Shown: positions 34,288 through 43,756, counted from the first letter of the stretch. The stretch: 64,000 nucleotides of DNA from Methanosarcina horonobensis HB-1 = JCM 15518 (GCF_000970285.1 NZ_CP009516.1:310001-374000); one strand, 5' to 3'. The notes: generated by a model not told the origin, from the sequence alone. Numbers and translations: made by a program.

Positions 34288-34459
34288 AAATTATAAAAAA
34301 GAGCTTGTTGCATTTAATCTTTATTGATATTGAAGTCGTGGAAACGGGTTTTTTTCCTCAATTTTTCAGAGACGTCGGAAAGATTCGCTATATCTTCTGC
34401 TAACTTTTGAATAATAAAGTTTATATTCTAGAATGTGCTTATCAGTGGTGCTCGCTTGC

Positions 34460-34531
34460 GTCCCGATAGGGTAGTGGATATCCTTGAGGCCTGCGGAGCC
34501 TTAGACCTGAGTTCAAGTCTCAGTCGGGACG
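34460..34531 (+). tRNA. tRNA-Arg (GCG)
   Basis: Cloverleaf read by eye: acceptor GTCCCGA/TCGGGAC with discriminator G34531; anticodon stem GAGGC/GCCTT with loop CTGCGGA, giving anticodon GCG (Arg, CGC codons); T arm CTGAG-TTCAAGT-CTCAG. The D stem is short. CCA is not encoded. A TATA box (TTTATATT, about 34420-34427) lies upstream and a T-rich run starts within about 10 bases downstream. Confidence 0.85.
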
Positions 34532-34655
34532 TAAATTCTTATTTTTGTTTTTTCCCTTTTTTTCTTTCTTTTTTTCTCTTCAATCTCTTAAATCTATCAA
34601 AAAGATAATGAATATAAATTATCTTATAAATAAAGACTAAAAGATGGTGAGATCC

Positions 34656-35063
34656 ATGAAAGGGAAAATTTTAGTTTTACTTCTGGTGTTTGTGTTTCTG
34701 TTCGCCTCCGGTTGTGCTGAGGAAGATGCAGAACCGACTGAAGAATCCGGTGCTTTAGAAGCTTCAGCAGAACAGCAGGATAATGTACCGCAGGAAAATT
34801 CAGGATCTGGAAAAGATCATATTGTCCGCCTTGAGTATTATGATGTAGCAAGACCCTCAGAACTGGATATTTCGGCAGGAGATACAGTTTCCTGGTGGAG
34901 CGGCAAAAGGCAGGGGACTTATATTCTTGTCAGCGAAGAAGGCCTTTTTCCGAATCAGGAACTGAATTACAGTGTTCCTTACAGCTACACCTTTACCGAT
35001 CCGGGCACTTATCTTTTCACTGTAAAAGACAATTCAATGAATGTTACGATCAGGGTGAGTTAA
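34656..35063 (+). CDS. Secreted lipoprotein with cupredoxin-like domain lacking copper ligands
   Basis: 135 residues from ATG 34656, chosen over ATG 34644 because GGTGAG lies five bases ahead. Signal: MKGKILVLLLVFVFLFASGC, with Cys20 as the probable lipidated residue. Residues about 21-55 are an acidic Glu/Ser/Gln linker. Residues about 58-135 look like a plastocyanin-type beta sandwich (ELDISAGDTVSWWSG, YTFTDPGTYLFTVKDNSM), but the His and Cys ligand positions are replaced, so no type 1 copper site is expected. It sits on the outer face of the membrane. The gene is monocistronic, downstream of tRNA-Arg and convergent with msrE. Function unknown. Confidence 0.75.
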   Translation: MKGKILVLLLVFVFLFASGCAEEDAEPTEESGALEASAEQQDNVPQENSGSGKDHIVRLEYYDVARPSELDISAGDTVSWWSGKRQGTYILVSEEGLFPNQELNYSVPYSYTFTDPGTYLFTVKDNSMNVTIRVS

Positions 35064-35243
35064 AAAACCCTGTTCCCCCTTATTTTTAAAAAAACATTTT
35101 TTCTCTGCAAAAAGCATACGGATAGTGTAATAACGCTCTTTTGGAAAAGCAGTACCTTATCACTTGCAGGAACATTATCCTTTAAGAGCTGTTCTTTTTA
35201 AAGTTATTTTTATTCAAACTTTTTATAGAAGGAAAATTTTCTT

Positions 35244-36032
35244 TCAGACCCTTGTAATCGGCCTTGCCACACCTTTATAATGGTCAAAAAGTTCTTTTCC
35301 CCATTTAAGTGCACTTTCGTCAAAACTTACAAGATTATGGTTATAGTAGATTCCGCTATTACAGAATAGAGAGAGAGCCATAAACTTCTCTGTAACTATA
35401 CTTGATGCGATTTTCATATTGTTATTATTGCAAACATACAGTTTGGTGTACTTCAGATTTAGAAAGTGTTCTAGCTCTTTTTTGTAGTCATTGAGCATTC
35501 TGTCATAGACATATTCGGTGAATACAAGGGTAATATCCGTACCTTTTGCAGCAAGCTCTATACAGAGAGAAGGATATATCGGAAGGAAGAATGAAGATGA
35601 GATCATTACTTTATCGGATTCGGAAAGATGTTTAACAACCTCTTTTGGATACTCGAACACGTGGTTTCGGTCAGGATTTACTTCCATGTAATTTCCAAGT
35701 TTTCCTATGTCGTCCAGAAACTCGGGAGGAATTGATGTCATATCCTGGTTTATCCAGTAATCATGGTTTTTATCGAAGACATTAAAGGTTTCGAGGATTG
35801 CTTTCATTTTGGGAACAAGAATCTCTCCGATACTGGAAAGCTTGTAAAGCCTGTTATTTTCAACAATTAAATCCTGTTTCATCAGGATTTTTATTTGGGT
35901 CATTATAGGGCTTGAGCGTACATCAAGTGTACTTTTAATCTCCTCAATAGTCTTGGGTCCGTCCAGAAGAAGCAGAAGGAGGTTTTTCCTTTTTTCCGAA
36001 AGAAAGAGAACATCCAGTAATGATGATTCCAT
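35244..36032 (-). CDS. msrE: Msr-type methyltransferase regulator
   Basis: 262 residues. N-terminal winged helix (residues about 5-75, LFLSEKRKNLLLLLLDGPKT, RSSPIMTQIKILMKQDLIVE). The rest is the FilR1-middle/DUF1724-type domain found in methanogen regulators (IPPEFLDDIGKLGNYMEVNP, then ELFDHYKGVARPI at the end). It is a paralogue of the genes at 36386 and 54238. In M. acetivorans the pair MsrD/MsrE activates the mtaCB2 operon; here mtaCB lies 7 kb away on the same strand, and the symbol follows that synteny from memory. GAGGGA precedes ATG 36032. It is 353 bp downstream of msrD, so it may have its own promoter. Confidence 0.85.
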   Translation of the reverse strand: MESSLLDVLFLSEKRKNLLLLLLDGPKTIEEIKSTLDVRSSPIMTQIKILMKQDLIVENNRLYKLSSIGEILVPKMKAILETFNVFDKNHDYWINQDMTSIPPEFLDDIGKLGNYMEVNPDRNHVFEYPKEVVKHLSESDKVMISSSFFLPIYPSLCIELAAKGTDITLVFTEYVYDRMLNDYKKELEHFLNLKYTKLYVCNNNNMKIASSIVTEKFMALSLFCNSGIYYNHNLVSFDESALKWGKELFDHYKGVARPITRV

Positions 36033-36385
36033 CTAATTCCCTCTCTTGTTTTTCATCCTGTTATATCCAACATTGTATATATCTCTATACCGGAAGTTTT
36101 AAGCACTTCTCTTACTTTTCTCCATAATCATTGCCGCTATGGAAAAAGTACTCACAGGTTAAGAACTATGGAGACATCTTGAAAATTGCCATTTTTGCGT
36201 AACAAATTACTACTATAAGATATATAATTATTTTTCATTATTTTTGTTTCTGATGTCCCCATTCCCGGGTTTATCCGGCAAAACTCTGATTGGTCATATC
36301 TTTATATGCATAAAGAATGAGACAGGATTTATATCTAGAAATAGCTGGGGTTTTCATCTTTATTTTTCCTCTCGCATTTTTTAAA

Positions 36386-37171
36386 TTATATCTTATTCAC
36401 CTGTTTGGAAAGCTTCTTGAAATAATCAAACAGTTCCTGTCCCCACTTCAGGGCAGCAGGCTTAAAGCTCATAATGAACTGCTGATCAAACTTTCCATTT
36501 TTATCAAAGAGTCCAAGAAGCATTATTTTATCAGTTACTGTAATCTCAGAGATTTTTATTCCTTCTTTTGAGATATAAAGGCTCACATTATCCATGCTCA
36601 TTAGCTCTTTTATCATATTTGAGTGCTCGTTTGAGAGATGATCCCATACAGATTGTGTAAAATTAAGTGAAAGCTCGGCATCCTTTCTGCCGAGTTCAAC
36701 ATATAGGGGCAAATAGGCAGGATTGAAATATGAAGCAAAGGTTGCAGTCATTTTTGCATTTGCCATACTATCGATTATCTTCTGGGAAGGCTCATAAATA
36801 TGGTTCAGGTCTGGCTCTATCAGAGTACAGTCTCCAAGCTCCGAGATTCTCTCAAGAAGGTGACGGGGAATCGAATTCAGATCATGACCTGTCCAGTAAC
36901 AGTTGTTCTTTTCCACTACCTCAAGAGCATTGATGAGCGGTTTTACCTTCTTGATTATAAATTCTCCCAGTACAGTGAGCTTATACATCCTGTCTTCCTG
37001 GACAATAAGATCGCTGTCTATCAATTTCTTTATCTGGGGAAGAATTGATGTGGCAGTAACATCCAGTTCATCCCTGATCTCATCAATGTTTTTTGAGCCG
37101 CTATCCAGCAGTATAAGAAGGTTTTTTCTTTTATCGGAGCGGAAAACAAGATCAATAAGTGAAGATTCCAT
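36386..37171 (-). CDS. msrD: Msr-type methyltransferase regulator
   Basis: 261 residues with the same layout as msrE: winged helix (VFRSDKRKNLLILLDSGSKN, ATSILPQIKKLIDSDLIVQ) and FilR1-middle domain (SIPRHLLERISELGDCTLIE, LKWGQELFDYFKKLSKQV at the end). The start ATG 37171 has GGGAG a few bases ahead. By synteny with M. acetivorans it is MsrD, a regulator of methanol methyltransferase genes; which gene is D and which is E is inferred from recalled order. No ligand-binding residues are identifiable. It is 147 bp downstream of a hydantoinase homologue. Confidence 0.85.
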   Translation of the reverse strand: MESSLIDLVFRSDKRKNLLILLDSGSKNIDEIRDELDVTATSILPQIKKLIDSDLIVQEDRMYKLTVLGEFIIKKVKPLINALEVVEKNNCYWTGHDLNSIPRHLLERISELGDCTLIEPDLNHIYEPSQKIIDSMANAKMTATFASYFNPAYLPLYVELGRKDAELSLNFTQSVWDHLSNEHSNMIKELMSMDNVSLYISKEGIKISEITVTDKIMLLGLFDKNGKFDQQFIMSFKPAALKWGQELFDYFKKLSKQVNKI

Positions 37172-37318
37172 ATCTCCCTACTTCCTGCAGTATAATTTCC
37201 TGCGATATGCTGCCGATCCTTCTTCCCGGCAGGCTGGTTCCTTGGCTGTTCTCTTTCAAATTCAGAATTTCTCCGGCGTTTTTTCAAATTACATATTGTG
37301 GGGGGTGAATGTAATAAT

Positions 37319-39247
37319 TCAGTCCATTGAAAAACCGGGGGTACAAACCCCTACAAACGTCATTTTTGTCTCCATCGGGGTCTGCTTCCATCCCGGAGGA
37401 ACAAGATACTCTATGCTGGTATCTATCTTTATTGAATTTTCCGGAAGCCCGAAGTCTTTCATCGAATCCAGAATGAGCTCTTCGCCAGCTTTTTGAGAAT
37501 ATTCCACTGCAGTCCTGTACTGCTCGAATTTTTTTCTTCCAGCCGGAGTAAATACAAGGAAATTCTGATCCGGGTTTTCCATTGAATACGGTCTGATCGT
37601 TATTTCAATTCTTTTAATCCCTTTTCCTACAAGAGCTCCTACAGCGTTTCCTACTCTTGCCTGCTCAGGGACAATGATCTCCGCATCAATGAGAGACTTC
37701 AGTTCTCCATAGTAAGCTTTTACCGGTCCTCCCAGCAGAACTATAGGAATGTTTACTTTATACTGGACAGGTACTTCTTCTTCCAGCATCATCTTTATTC
37801 CGTCTTTTCCCCTGCCTTCCATTATAAAGGACATAAGGCTGTAAGCCATGTTTCTGGCAACCTGCTGCTTTACTTTTTTACAGAAAGCATGGACTCCCAA
37901 CTGAGTAAAGCGGGAAAGTTTTTTAGCTCCTGTCAGGGAAGCTTCTACGTCCCATTCCGTATATTCCCCAAGGACATGCAGAGCATCTGTGGGCGTAAAG
38001 CCTATTGCGTGAATTACCCTCTGGTTGAGCAGAGAATCAAGGACTGCAGGAGAGGGAAAACGCTTCATTTTATTTAATATTTCATGGATAGAGAGGGGTT
38101 CGTCTCCTATTACTTCAAGCAGTTTCTTTTCACTCTCTGAGGGGTTGATGGGGTTTACTCCGGTCCTGACAAAAAACTTGGTAGGCTGAATATGCTCATT
38201 GAGCATAGTTCTCAAAGGTATGGGATTTTTCTCAAGTTTTTCTTTGAAGTTAGGATAGTTTACCGCAGCAAAACAGAGAGGCATAACTCTTCTCGGTCCT
38301 ATCCTTATGCATTTCTTGAACCATACGTGGCTGTCTCCTCCGTTTGCGGAGCTTTCCATTTTTATGGCTTTTACGCGGGTCTGCCAGCCTCCGACAACTG
38401 CTCCTTTCTCGCAGAGTTCCGGAACTCCGTTTTTAATTATGGAGACATCCGTGCCCGTCCCTCCAACATCGATTACGGCACATGTATCCAGGCCTGAAAG
38501 ATGTGAAGCTCCCATAATACTCGCGGCAGGACCCGAAAAAATAGTTTCAATAGGACGCAGTTTTGCTCCTTTTATATCAATGACCGAGCCGTCGCATTTT
38601 AACATCAGAACCTTTGCATCAAGATTTCTTTCCCTGACTTCGGTCATAATAGAATGGATAAACTGATAGGTTATGGGAATTAACTGGGCATTTAAAACTG
38701 CCGTAGCCGCTCTTTCGTAAGCTCCGAGTTCCTGGGAAAGTTCATGCCCGCAAACTACGGGATGCCCTGTAAGTTTAAGGATTACATTCTTTATCTTAAT
38801 CTCATGTTCAGGGTTTCTGGTACTGAAATAAGAAGAAACAGCAAATGCTGACACTTTCTTTTTAAGACTTACTGCAAACTGTTCTACGGCTACGAGGTCA
38901 AGAGGCTGGAGCTCGTCTCCGTTGCTATCATGTCCTCCTTTAACCGTGATAGTATAATCGGCTGGCAGCTCCTTTGGAGTGGTATAGTCTCCTACAAGGA
39001 TCAGGCCAACAGGATATCCTGTCCTTTCCAGAATGGTATTTGTGGAGAGAGTTGTAGAAACCGACACAAGTTTTACTTGTTTAAGATATTCCGGGTTCAA
39101 TTTGTTAATTGCGTTTCGAATTCCGGTCATCAGGTTTGGATAGGTGGTAATCGCTTTACTGGTATCAAGGATCCTGCTGTCCGAATCCCTCAGGATAACA
39201 GCATCCGTGTATGTTCCACCTGCATCAATACCCAGACTATATTGCAT
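37319..39247 (-). CDS. Hydantoinase/oxoprolinase-like ATPase (HyuA family), copy B
   Basis: 642 residues of the ASKHA superfamily. Phosphate-1 motif SLGIDAGGTYTDAVILRDSD (residues 4-23), adenosine-type motif AVIDVGGTGTDVSIIKNG near 262, and VSVSTTLSTNTILERTGYP near 62. The HyuB partner that normally completes ATP-dependent N-methylhydantoinase or oxoprolinase is absent. Its neighbour at 39402 is a close paralogue (about half identical by eye). Two such genes beside methanol methyltransferase regulators suggest a role in C1 metabolism or cofactor handling, but the reaction is unknown. It may not be a hydantoinase at all. Cytoplasmic. Confidence 0.85.
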   Translation of the reverse strand: MQYSLGIDAGGTYTDAVILRDSDSRILDTSKAITTYPNLMTGIRNAINKLNPEYLKQVKLVSVSTTLSTNTILERTGYPVGLILVGDYTTPKELPADYTITVKGGHDSNGDELQPLDLVAVEQFAVSLKKKVSAFAVSSYFSTRNPEHEIKIKNVILKLTGHPVVCGHELSQELGAYERAATAVLNAQLIPITYQFIHSIMTEVRERNLDAKVLMLKCDGSVIDIKGAKLRPIETIFSGPAASIMGASHLSGLDTCAVIDVGGTGTDVSIIKNGVPELCEKGAVVGGWQTRVKAIKMESSANGGDSHVWFKKCIRIGPRRVMPLCFAAVNYPNFKEKLEKNPIPLRTMLNEHIQPTKFFVRTGVNPINPSESEKKLLEVIGDEPLSIHEILNKMKRFPSPAVLDSLLNQRVIHAIGFTPTDALHVLGEYTEWDVEASLTGAKKLSRFTQLGVHAFCKKVKQQVARNMAYSLMSFIMEGRGKDGIKMMLEEEVPVQYKVNIPIVLLGGPVKAYYGELKSLIDAEIIVPEQARVGNAVGALVGKGIKRIEITIRPYSMENPDQNFLVFTPAGRKKFEQYRTAVEYSQKAGEELILDSMKDFGLPENSIKIDTSIEYLVPPGWKQTPMETKMTFVGVCTPGFSMD

Positions 39248-39401
39248 ATCAAAACAGCCCCATTTTTTATTCTTTTTAGGCGATCTGTGTCCTTTTTTTT
39301 AGCCGTATTAATCCCTTTTAGCCGGATTTATACAGTTATGCCTCAAGATATATATTTTTACTTATAATGTTCAACAATTTCCGTTTCTTACTATATTCCT
39401 T

Positions 39402-41417
39402 TTAGATTGTTACGCTATTCCTCGGAACTCCAATCCCTACATAAACAAGTTTTGTCTCCAGAGGAACGTCTGTCCAGCCGCTGGGTGCCAGGTGCTTCCT
39501 GCTCACGTCTATTCTTATATCCTCTTTTCCAAGCCCTGCGCTAATCATGTAATCCATAACAAGCTGCCTTCCTAGCTTTTCGGCATACTCAAGGGCTTCG
39601 CCATATACGTCAAATTTCTTTCTTTCCGACGGAGAAAAGACAATAAACTCGTTTTTCTTTTCCTGCTGGAGCGTATCTTCTATAACTTCATTCTCAGGAG
39701 CTGCGCAGTGATCCTCACCTATAATGGGGGCTTCTTCTCTTGACCTGGGAACCAGCCTTGTTTTTATTAGAATCTCTACCCTTTTAATTCCTTTTCCAAC
39801 AAGAGCCCCAACTGCATTGCCAACATCTGCGTGTTCGGGAACTATAAACTCAGCGCTAATCAATCTTCTCAGGTCTTCAACATATGCTCCTACAGGACCT
39901 CCGAGAAGCACGACAGGAATTTCTACTCTGAAGCGCGTAAAGTTTTTCCCCATGAGAACTCTATCAATCTCTTCTCTGGGTATTCCCTCTATCAGATATG
40001 CTATAAGGTCTTCGGCAATATTGCGTGCAACCCTGCGCTTTACCTCGGCACTGAAATCTTCCGGATCAAGCTTCAGTGATCTTCCAAGAATGTAAGCCCC
40101 AATTCTTGCAGCTTCCACATCCCATTCCGTATATTCTCCGAGAACGTGCAGGGCATCGGTAGGTGTAAAACCTATAGCCTGGATTAGCCTTTTCTGTATA
40201 AGCGAATCAAGCATTGAGGGCGAGGGACGCTTTTTCAGGGCTATTAGCAGGTCTCCGAAGGAGACAGGTTCTTTTCCTATATGCCTGTAGATTTCACGTT
40301 CTCCTGCTTTCAGTTCTATAGGTCTGAATCCTGTCCTTATAAAAAACTTCGTTACCTGAATGTTTTCACAGAGGTAACCTTTTGCTACCCTGTTATGCTT
40401 GAGTTTCTCCCTGAATCCGGGATATATGACAGAAGCTCTGCAGAGAGGAATGACTCTGCGGGGACCTACATTAATCCTGTCGCCCTTAAGCCATATATGG
40501 CTATCACCTCCGGTTGCTGAGGTTTCCATGCGGATAGCTTTTACACGGGTCTGCCAGCCTCCGACTACAGCACCCGAACTGCTGAGTTCCGGTAATCCGT
40601 TCTGCATCATGGCAACATCCGTGCTTGTCCCTCCAACATCAATCATAGCGCATGTATCAAGCCTGCTAAGGTGAGAAGCACCTACAAGACTTGCGGCAGG
40701 TCCCGAGAAAATAGTTTCAATGGGTTTTTCCAGAGCTTCTTCGATTCCGACTACCGACCCGTCGCATTTTAACATCAGCATATTTGCATTGATTCCGCGG
40801 CTTTCGAATTCTCTTATTATTGCCTGAATGAACTTATGAGTGATAGGAATTAGCTGGGCATTCAGAAAAGCAGTTATAGCCCTCTCGTAGGCTCCGAGAT
40901 CCTGGGACAGTTCGTGCCCGCAAACAACAGGGTGGTCTGTGAGCTCCTTTACAGCTTTTTTGACTGCAAGCTCATGCTCGGGGTTTCGGTTGCTGAAGTA
41001 AGAAGAAACCGCAAAAGCAGAAACTTTACTCTGAACTTTGAGTGCGAACTCTTCTACCGCATCAAGATCCAGAACTTTTAATTCTTCTCCATCGCTGTTA
41101 TGCCCTCCCGAGACTGCTATCCAGTAATCTGTTGGAAGTTTCTCAGGAATCACATAGTCTCCGACCATGATCAGCCCTACAGGAAATCCCGTGCTTTCCA
41201 GAATCGTATTTGTGGATAGTGTAGTGGATACGGATACGAGCTTTATATCTCCAAGATATCCGGGATCCAGCCTGTCTATTGCATTTTTCATTCCAGGCAG
41301 AGGGTCGGGGTAGGTCGTCAGAGCTTTGCTTGACTCAACTACTGCTCCATCAGAATCCCTTACGATAACGGCATCGGTATACGTGCCTCCTGCATCTATT
41401 CCAAGACTGAAGTGCAT
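39402..41417 (-). CDS. Hydantoinase/oxoprolinase-like ATPase (HyuA family), copy A
   Basis: 671 residues. Motifs match copy B: SLGIDAGGTYTDAVIVRDSD at the N-terminus, VSVSTTLSTNTILESTGFP, CGHELSQDLGAYERA, and CAMIDVGGTSTDVAMMQNG. It differs by an insertion of about 30 residues near 555-590 (RLVPRSREEAPIIGEDHC then a Glu-rich stretch) before the conserved FIVFSPSERKKFDVYGEALE. It starts at ATG 41417 with GAGG ahead and ends 154 bp before copy B. The pair is a tandem duplication. Substrate unknown; no HyuB homologue is present in the window. Confidence 0.85.
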   Translation of the reverse strand: MHFSLGIDAGGTYTDAVIVRDSDGAVVESSKALTTYPDPLPGMKNAIDRLDPGYLGDIKLVSVSTTLSTNTILESTGFPVGLIMVGDYVIPEKLPTDYWIAVSGGHNSDGEELKVLDLDAVEEFALKVQSKVSAFAVSSYFSNRNPEHELAVKKAVKELTDHPVVCGHELSQDLGAYERAITAFLNAQLIPITHKFIQAIIREFESRGINANMLMLKCDGSVVGIEEALEKPIETIFSGPAASLVGASHLSRLDTCAMIDVGGTSTDVAMMQNGLPELSSSGAVVGGWQTRVKAIRMETSATGGDSHIWLKGDRINVGPRRVIPLCRASVIYPGFREKLKHNRVAKGYLCENIQVTKFFIRTGFRPIELKAGEREIYRHIGKEPVSFGDLLIALKKRPSPSMLDSLIQKRLIQAIGFTPTDALHVLGEYTEWDVEAARIGAYILGRSLKLDPEDFSAEVKRRVARNIAEDLIAYLIEGIPREEIDRVLMGKNFTRFRVEIPVVLLGGPVGAYVEDLRRLISAEFIVPEHADVGNAVGALVGKGIKRVEILIKTRLVPRSREEAPIIGEDHCAAPENEVIEDTLQQEKKNEFIVFSPSERKKFDVYGEALEYAEKLGRQLVMDYMISAGLGKEDIRIDVSRKHLAPSGWTDVPLETKLVYVGIGVPRNSVTI

Positions 41418-41781
41418 TTCCTCATTAACCTCTTTGTGAATTGGATAGTGACTTCTTCAGACTTTCCGGAAAATTTTTAGTTTCTGATTATTTACTTTAC
41501 GGCCGGTCAGTTTTGAGTCTATTAAACTCTATATGTTTTAAATTCCGGTGCTGGCTAAAGCCTATTATTATAATAAAGTCCGAATAGTTGTTAAATATGT
41601 AGTAGCTAAATGGATATCTAATAACATCTGAGTGATATGAAAGACGGATTTCGGAACTTTGATGTCCTGAAAGATATCTTCCATCCAGAGGGTTTTATTA
41701 TATTATTTTTTTACTATTTTATTTTTTTGTGTTTATAATTTTTCTGGTTGACTTATCAAATCGACTTTTCATCTTGCTTGT
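41418..41781. other. Intergenic stretch, no gene seen
   Basis: About 360 bp between the start of the hydantoinase gene and the stop of the CDF gene, both leftward. AT-rich, with TATTATATTATTTTTTTACTA near 41697-41717 split by T runs. It probably holds the hydantoinase promoter. Confidence 0.45.
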
Positions 41782-42747
41782 TTATATCGTTATCTTCTTT
41801 CCTTCCTCGGGGAATCCGATTTTTTTCTGGAAAGAACAATTTCTTTCAGGATCAGGTTCTGCTTTTATAAGGGTGTATATATCCTTCCCATAGGCTGCTT
41901 TCAGTCTATCTTCCACGAGGTCCGCAATTTCTGCGACTTCCTGTATATTCAAAGAGTCATTTACAGTAATACAGGCATTGATTGCTATCCCGTTTCCTAT
42001 TCTCCGTGTTTTAAGCTCGCCGGACCCCATCACTCCTTCGGTTCGGTTTATTATTTCCCTGATCTTCCGGTTATCTTCTTCATTAAGAGAAGCTTCTATA
42101 AGTTCGTTAGCAGTGCCGTAGAGGAGTCTGCCCGAGTTTCCGAGAAGGTAAAGACTAATAAGAACCGCAATAAAAGAATCAGTTATAGCCCAGTTTTTTC
42201 CGGGAAGAAAGGTACACCCTATGCCCAGAGTAACAAAACAGGAGAGAAATAAACTTCTGATCTGAGCTTTTTTGGCATAAAAGTCAATTTCTGATGAAAC
42301 GCCTTCAACTTTTTTCCTGGCTTTCCTGCTGAAAAAAGGAACAATTTCTCTTGATATCAGGGTTAGAGCAGCTGCGGATAGTGCAAAGATTTCAGGGACT
42401 TCTGTCTCTCTTCCCTGTATAAACATGAGTAGTTTTTCTGAAGCCAGACTTATTGATTGTATACCTGCAAAAAGGACTACACATGCTCCCGCTCCCATAA
42501 AGAGGGTTGCAACTTTTCCATGTCCGTAATTGTGACTCCAGTCTTCGGGTTTGCTGGCTATAAAAATATCAAGAAGCTTTCCGAGTTCATCGATCAACTC
42601 TGAAAAGGAACGGATCGAATCCGCAAGAAGTGCCGTGCTGTGTCCCAGCAGGCCGGCAAACAGTTTAAAAAGAGTTAATGCAAGACTAAAAAAAAGCCCA
42701 GCGTATGATATTTTCCGAGTAGTATTCAAATTTTTGTCCGCTTTCAT
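41782..42747 (-). CDS. Cation diffusion facilitator family protein with degenerate metal sites
   Basis: 321 residues, six predicted helices and a C-terminal cytosolic domain. The CDF scaffold is clear: GHSTALLADSIRSFSELIDE, HNYGHGKVATLF, and TRRIGNGIAINACITVN. However, the transport-site ligands are mostly gone. Helix 2 keeps one Asp but has Ser where a second acidic or His residue is expected (ADSIRS). Helix 5 reads AQIRSLFLSC where HxxxD is expected. The cytosolic histidines (HDLRTR, HVEP in zinc CDFs) appear as GELKTR and KAEP. It may transport another ion or have a regulatory role. GGTGA precedes ATG 42747. The operon setting is unclear. Confidence 0.8.
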   Translation of the reverse strand: MKADKNLNTTRKISYAGLFFSLALTLFKLFAGLLGHSTALLADSIRSFSELIDELGKLLDIFIASKPEDWSHNYGHGKVATLFMGAGACVVLFAGIQSISLASEKLLMFIQGRETEVPEIFALSAAALTLISREIVPFFSRKARKKVEGVSSEIDFYAKKAQIRSLFLSCFVTLGIGCTFLPGKNWAITDSFIAVLISLYLLGNSGRLLYGTANELIEASLNEEDNRKIREIINRTEGVMGSGELKTRRIGNGIAINACITVNDSLNIQEVAEIADLVEDRLKAAYGKDIYTLIKAEPDPERNCSFQKKIGFPEEGKKITI

Positions 42748-43117
42748 CAGAAATTCACCGTTAATGAATTTTTTTCTAATCCTCCCTGGTAAAGCGGACC
42801 CCCTTAAAAGGGTCGAAAAGAGATCATAGTAACAATAATTATCTAAAATGTTAAGCAGCCTCGAACGCCTACATTTGCCCTAACGCGGTACATGCGCAGC
42901 ATTTTCAGCCACTAAGATCAATAGATGGAGAGGGTAAGTATATTGAAAACACAGATTCTAAATCTGTGTTTTCAAGGGTTGGGTTTTTTCGGGCTTTCTA
43001 TCCTGTTTTTGCCCTGTCGTTTTTGTGGGTTTTGTAGGTCGTCGAGGTTGGTGTAGGTTTCCTCAGTTTCCGTTTTTCTAATTTTTCTGAGGGTGTAATG
43101 CTGTCATTACTTTATCT
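42748..43117. other. Intergenic stretch with a perfect hairpin
   Basis: About 370 bp between the CDF start and the AceTr stop, both leftward. The only strong feature is the 15-bp perfect inverted repeat at 42943-42975. The sequence 43000-43080 is low-complexity T/G rich. No gene is seen. Confidence 0.5.
42943..42975. terminator. Perfect 15-bp hairpin downstream of the mtaCB-AceTr operon
   Basis: TTGAAAACACAGATT (42943-42957), loop CTA, AATCTGTGTTTTCAA (42961-42975). It lies about 140 bp past the AceTr stop. On the plus strand it is followed 12 bases later by TTTTTT; on the minus strand no T run follows, so it may be a 3'-end processing or stability element for the leftward transcript rather than a simple terminator. 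Confidence 0.5.
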
Positions 43118-43702
43118 TCAGAGTGGAGCAACTGTCTTGCCATGGACTTCATTCATTACCATCGCAAGAGCGGTATACATGGAGGCAAGGCCCATAATAA
43201 GTCCTACATATCCGGCCACTACAAGCAGTCCGGCACTTCCGGTTGCGTTTACAACGGCCAGCAACATAAATAATATAAATAATGTTACAAATATAAACTG
43301 AAGGGCTCTAACTCCGATTTTCATTGTAATGATCAACATAACAAAGGTGTACACGCCCCAGATGAAGAGATATGCGGCCATGGCGATTCCGGAAGAGGCC
43401 TCAATCCAGCCCATTGCAGGCATCACAATCAGTCCGGCCAGTGAGAACCAGAAAAGGCCGAATGCTGAAAATGCGGTTCCTGCAAAAATGTCTCCTTTCT
43501 TCCAGGACATAATTCCTGCAAATACCTGAGCAAATCCTCCCAGGAATATTGCCATGGAGACAATCATTGACCCCACAGGGTATACGCCGATGTAACTCAG
43601 ACTTAACAGAACTGCAGCGAGGCCCAGTCCGGTAAAGCCAAGAGGGGCGGCGTTTGCTGTTTTATCAACTATTATTGTAGAAGTTCCTGCGTTTTCGCTC
43701 AT
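43118..43702 (-). CDS. AceTr (GPR1/FUN34/YaaH) family transporter
   Basis: 194 residues, about six hydrophobic helices. The family N-terminal motif (NPAPLGL in bacteria) reads NAAPLGFTGLG near residues 17-27. The family moves acetate, succinate or related monocarboxylates, probably with protons. It lies 54 bp after mtaB on the same strand, so it is very likely in the methanol methyltransferase transcript. Why an acetate-type channel belongs there is not obvious; methanol or formate passage, or acetate export during methylotrophic growth, are options (inference). Confidence 0.85.
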   Translation of the reverse strand: MSENAGTSTIIVDKTANAAPLGFTGLGLAAVLLSLSYIGVYPVGSMIVSMAIFLGGFAQVFAGIMSWKKGDIFAGTAFSAFGLFWFSLAGLIVMPAMGWIEASSGIAMAAYLFIWGVYTFVMLIITMKIGVRALQFIFVTLFILFMLLAVVNATGSAGLLVVAGYVGLIMGLASMYTALAMVMNEVHGKTVAPL

Positions 43703-43756
43703 GATTATTCCCCTGAAGCCATTTTTTCGAAAAAATTAAAAAAGGAAGTTTAAGGC

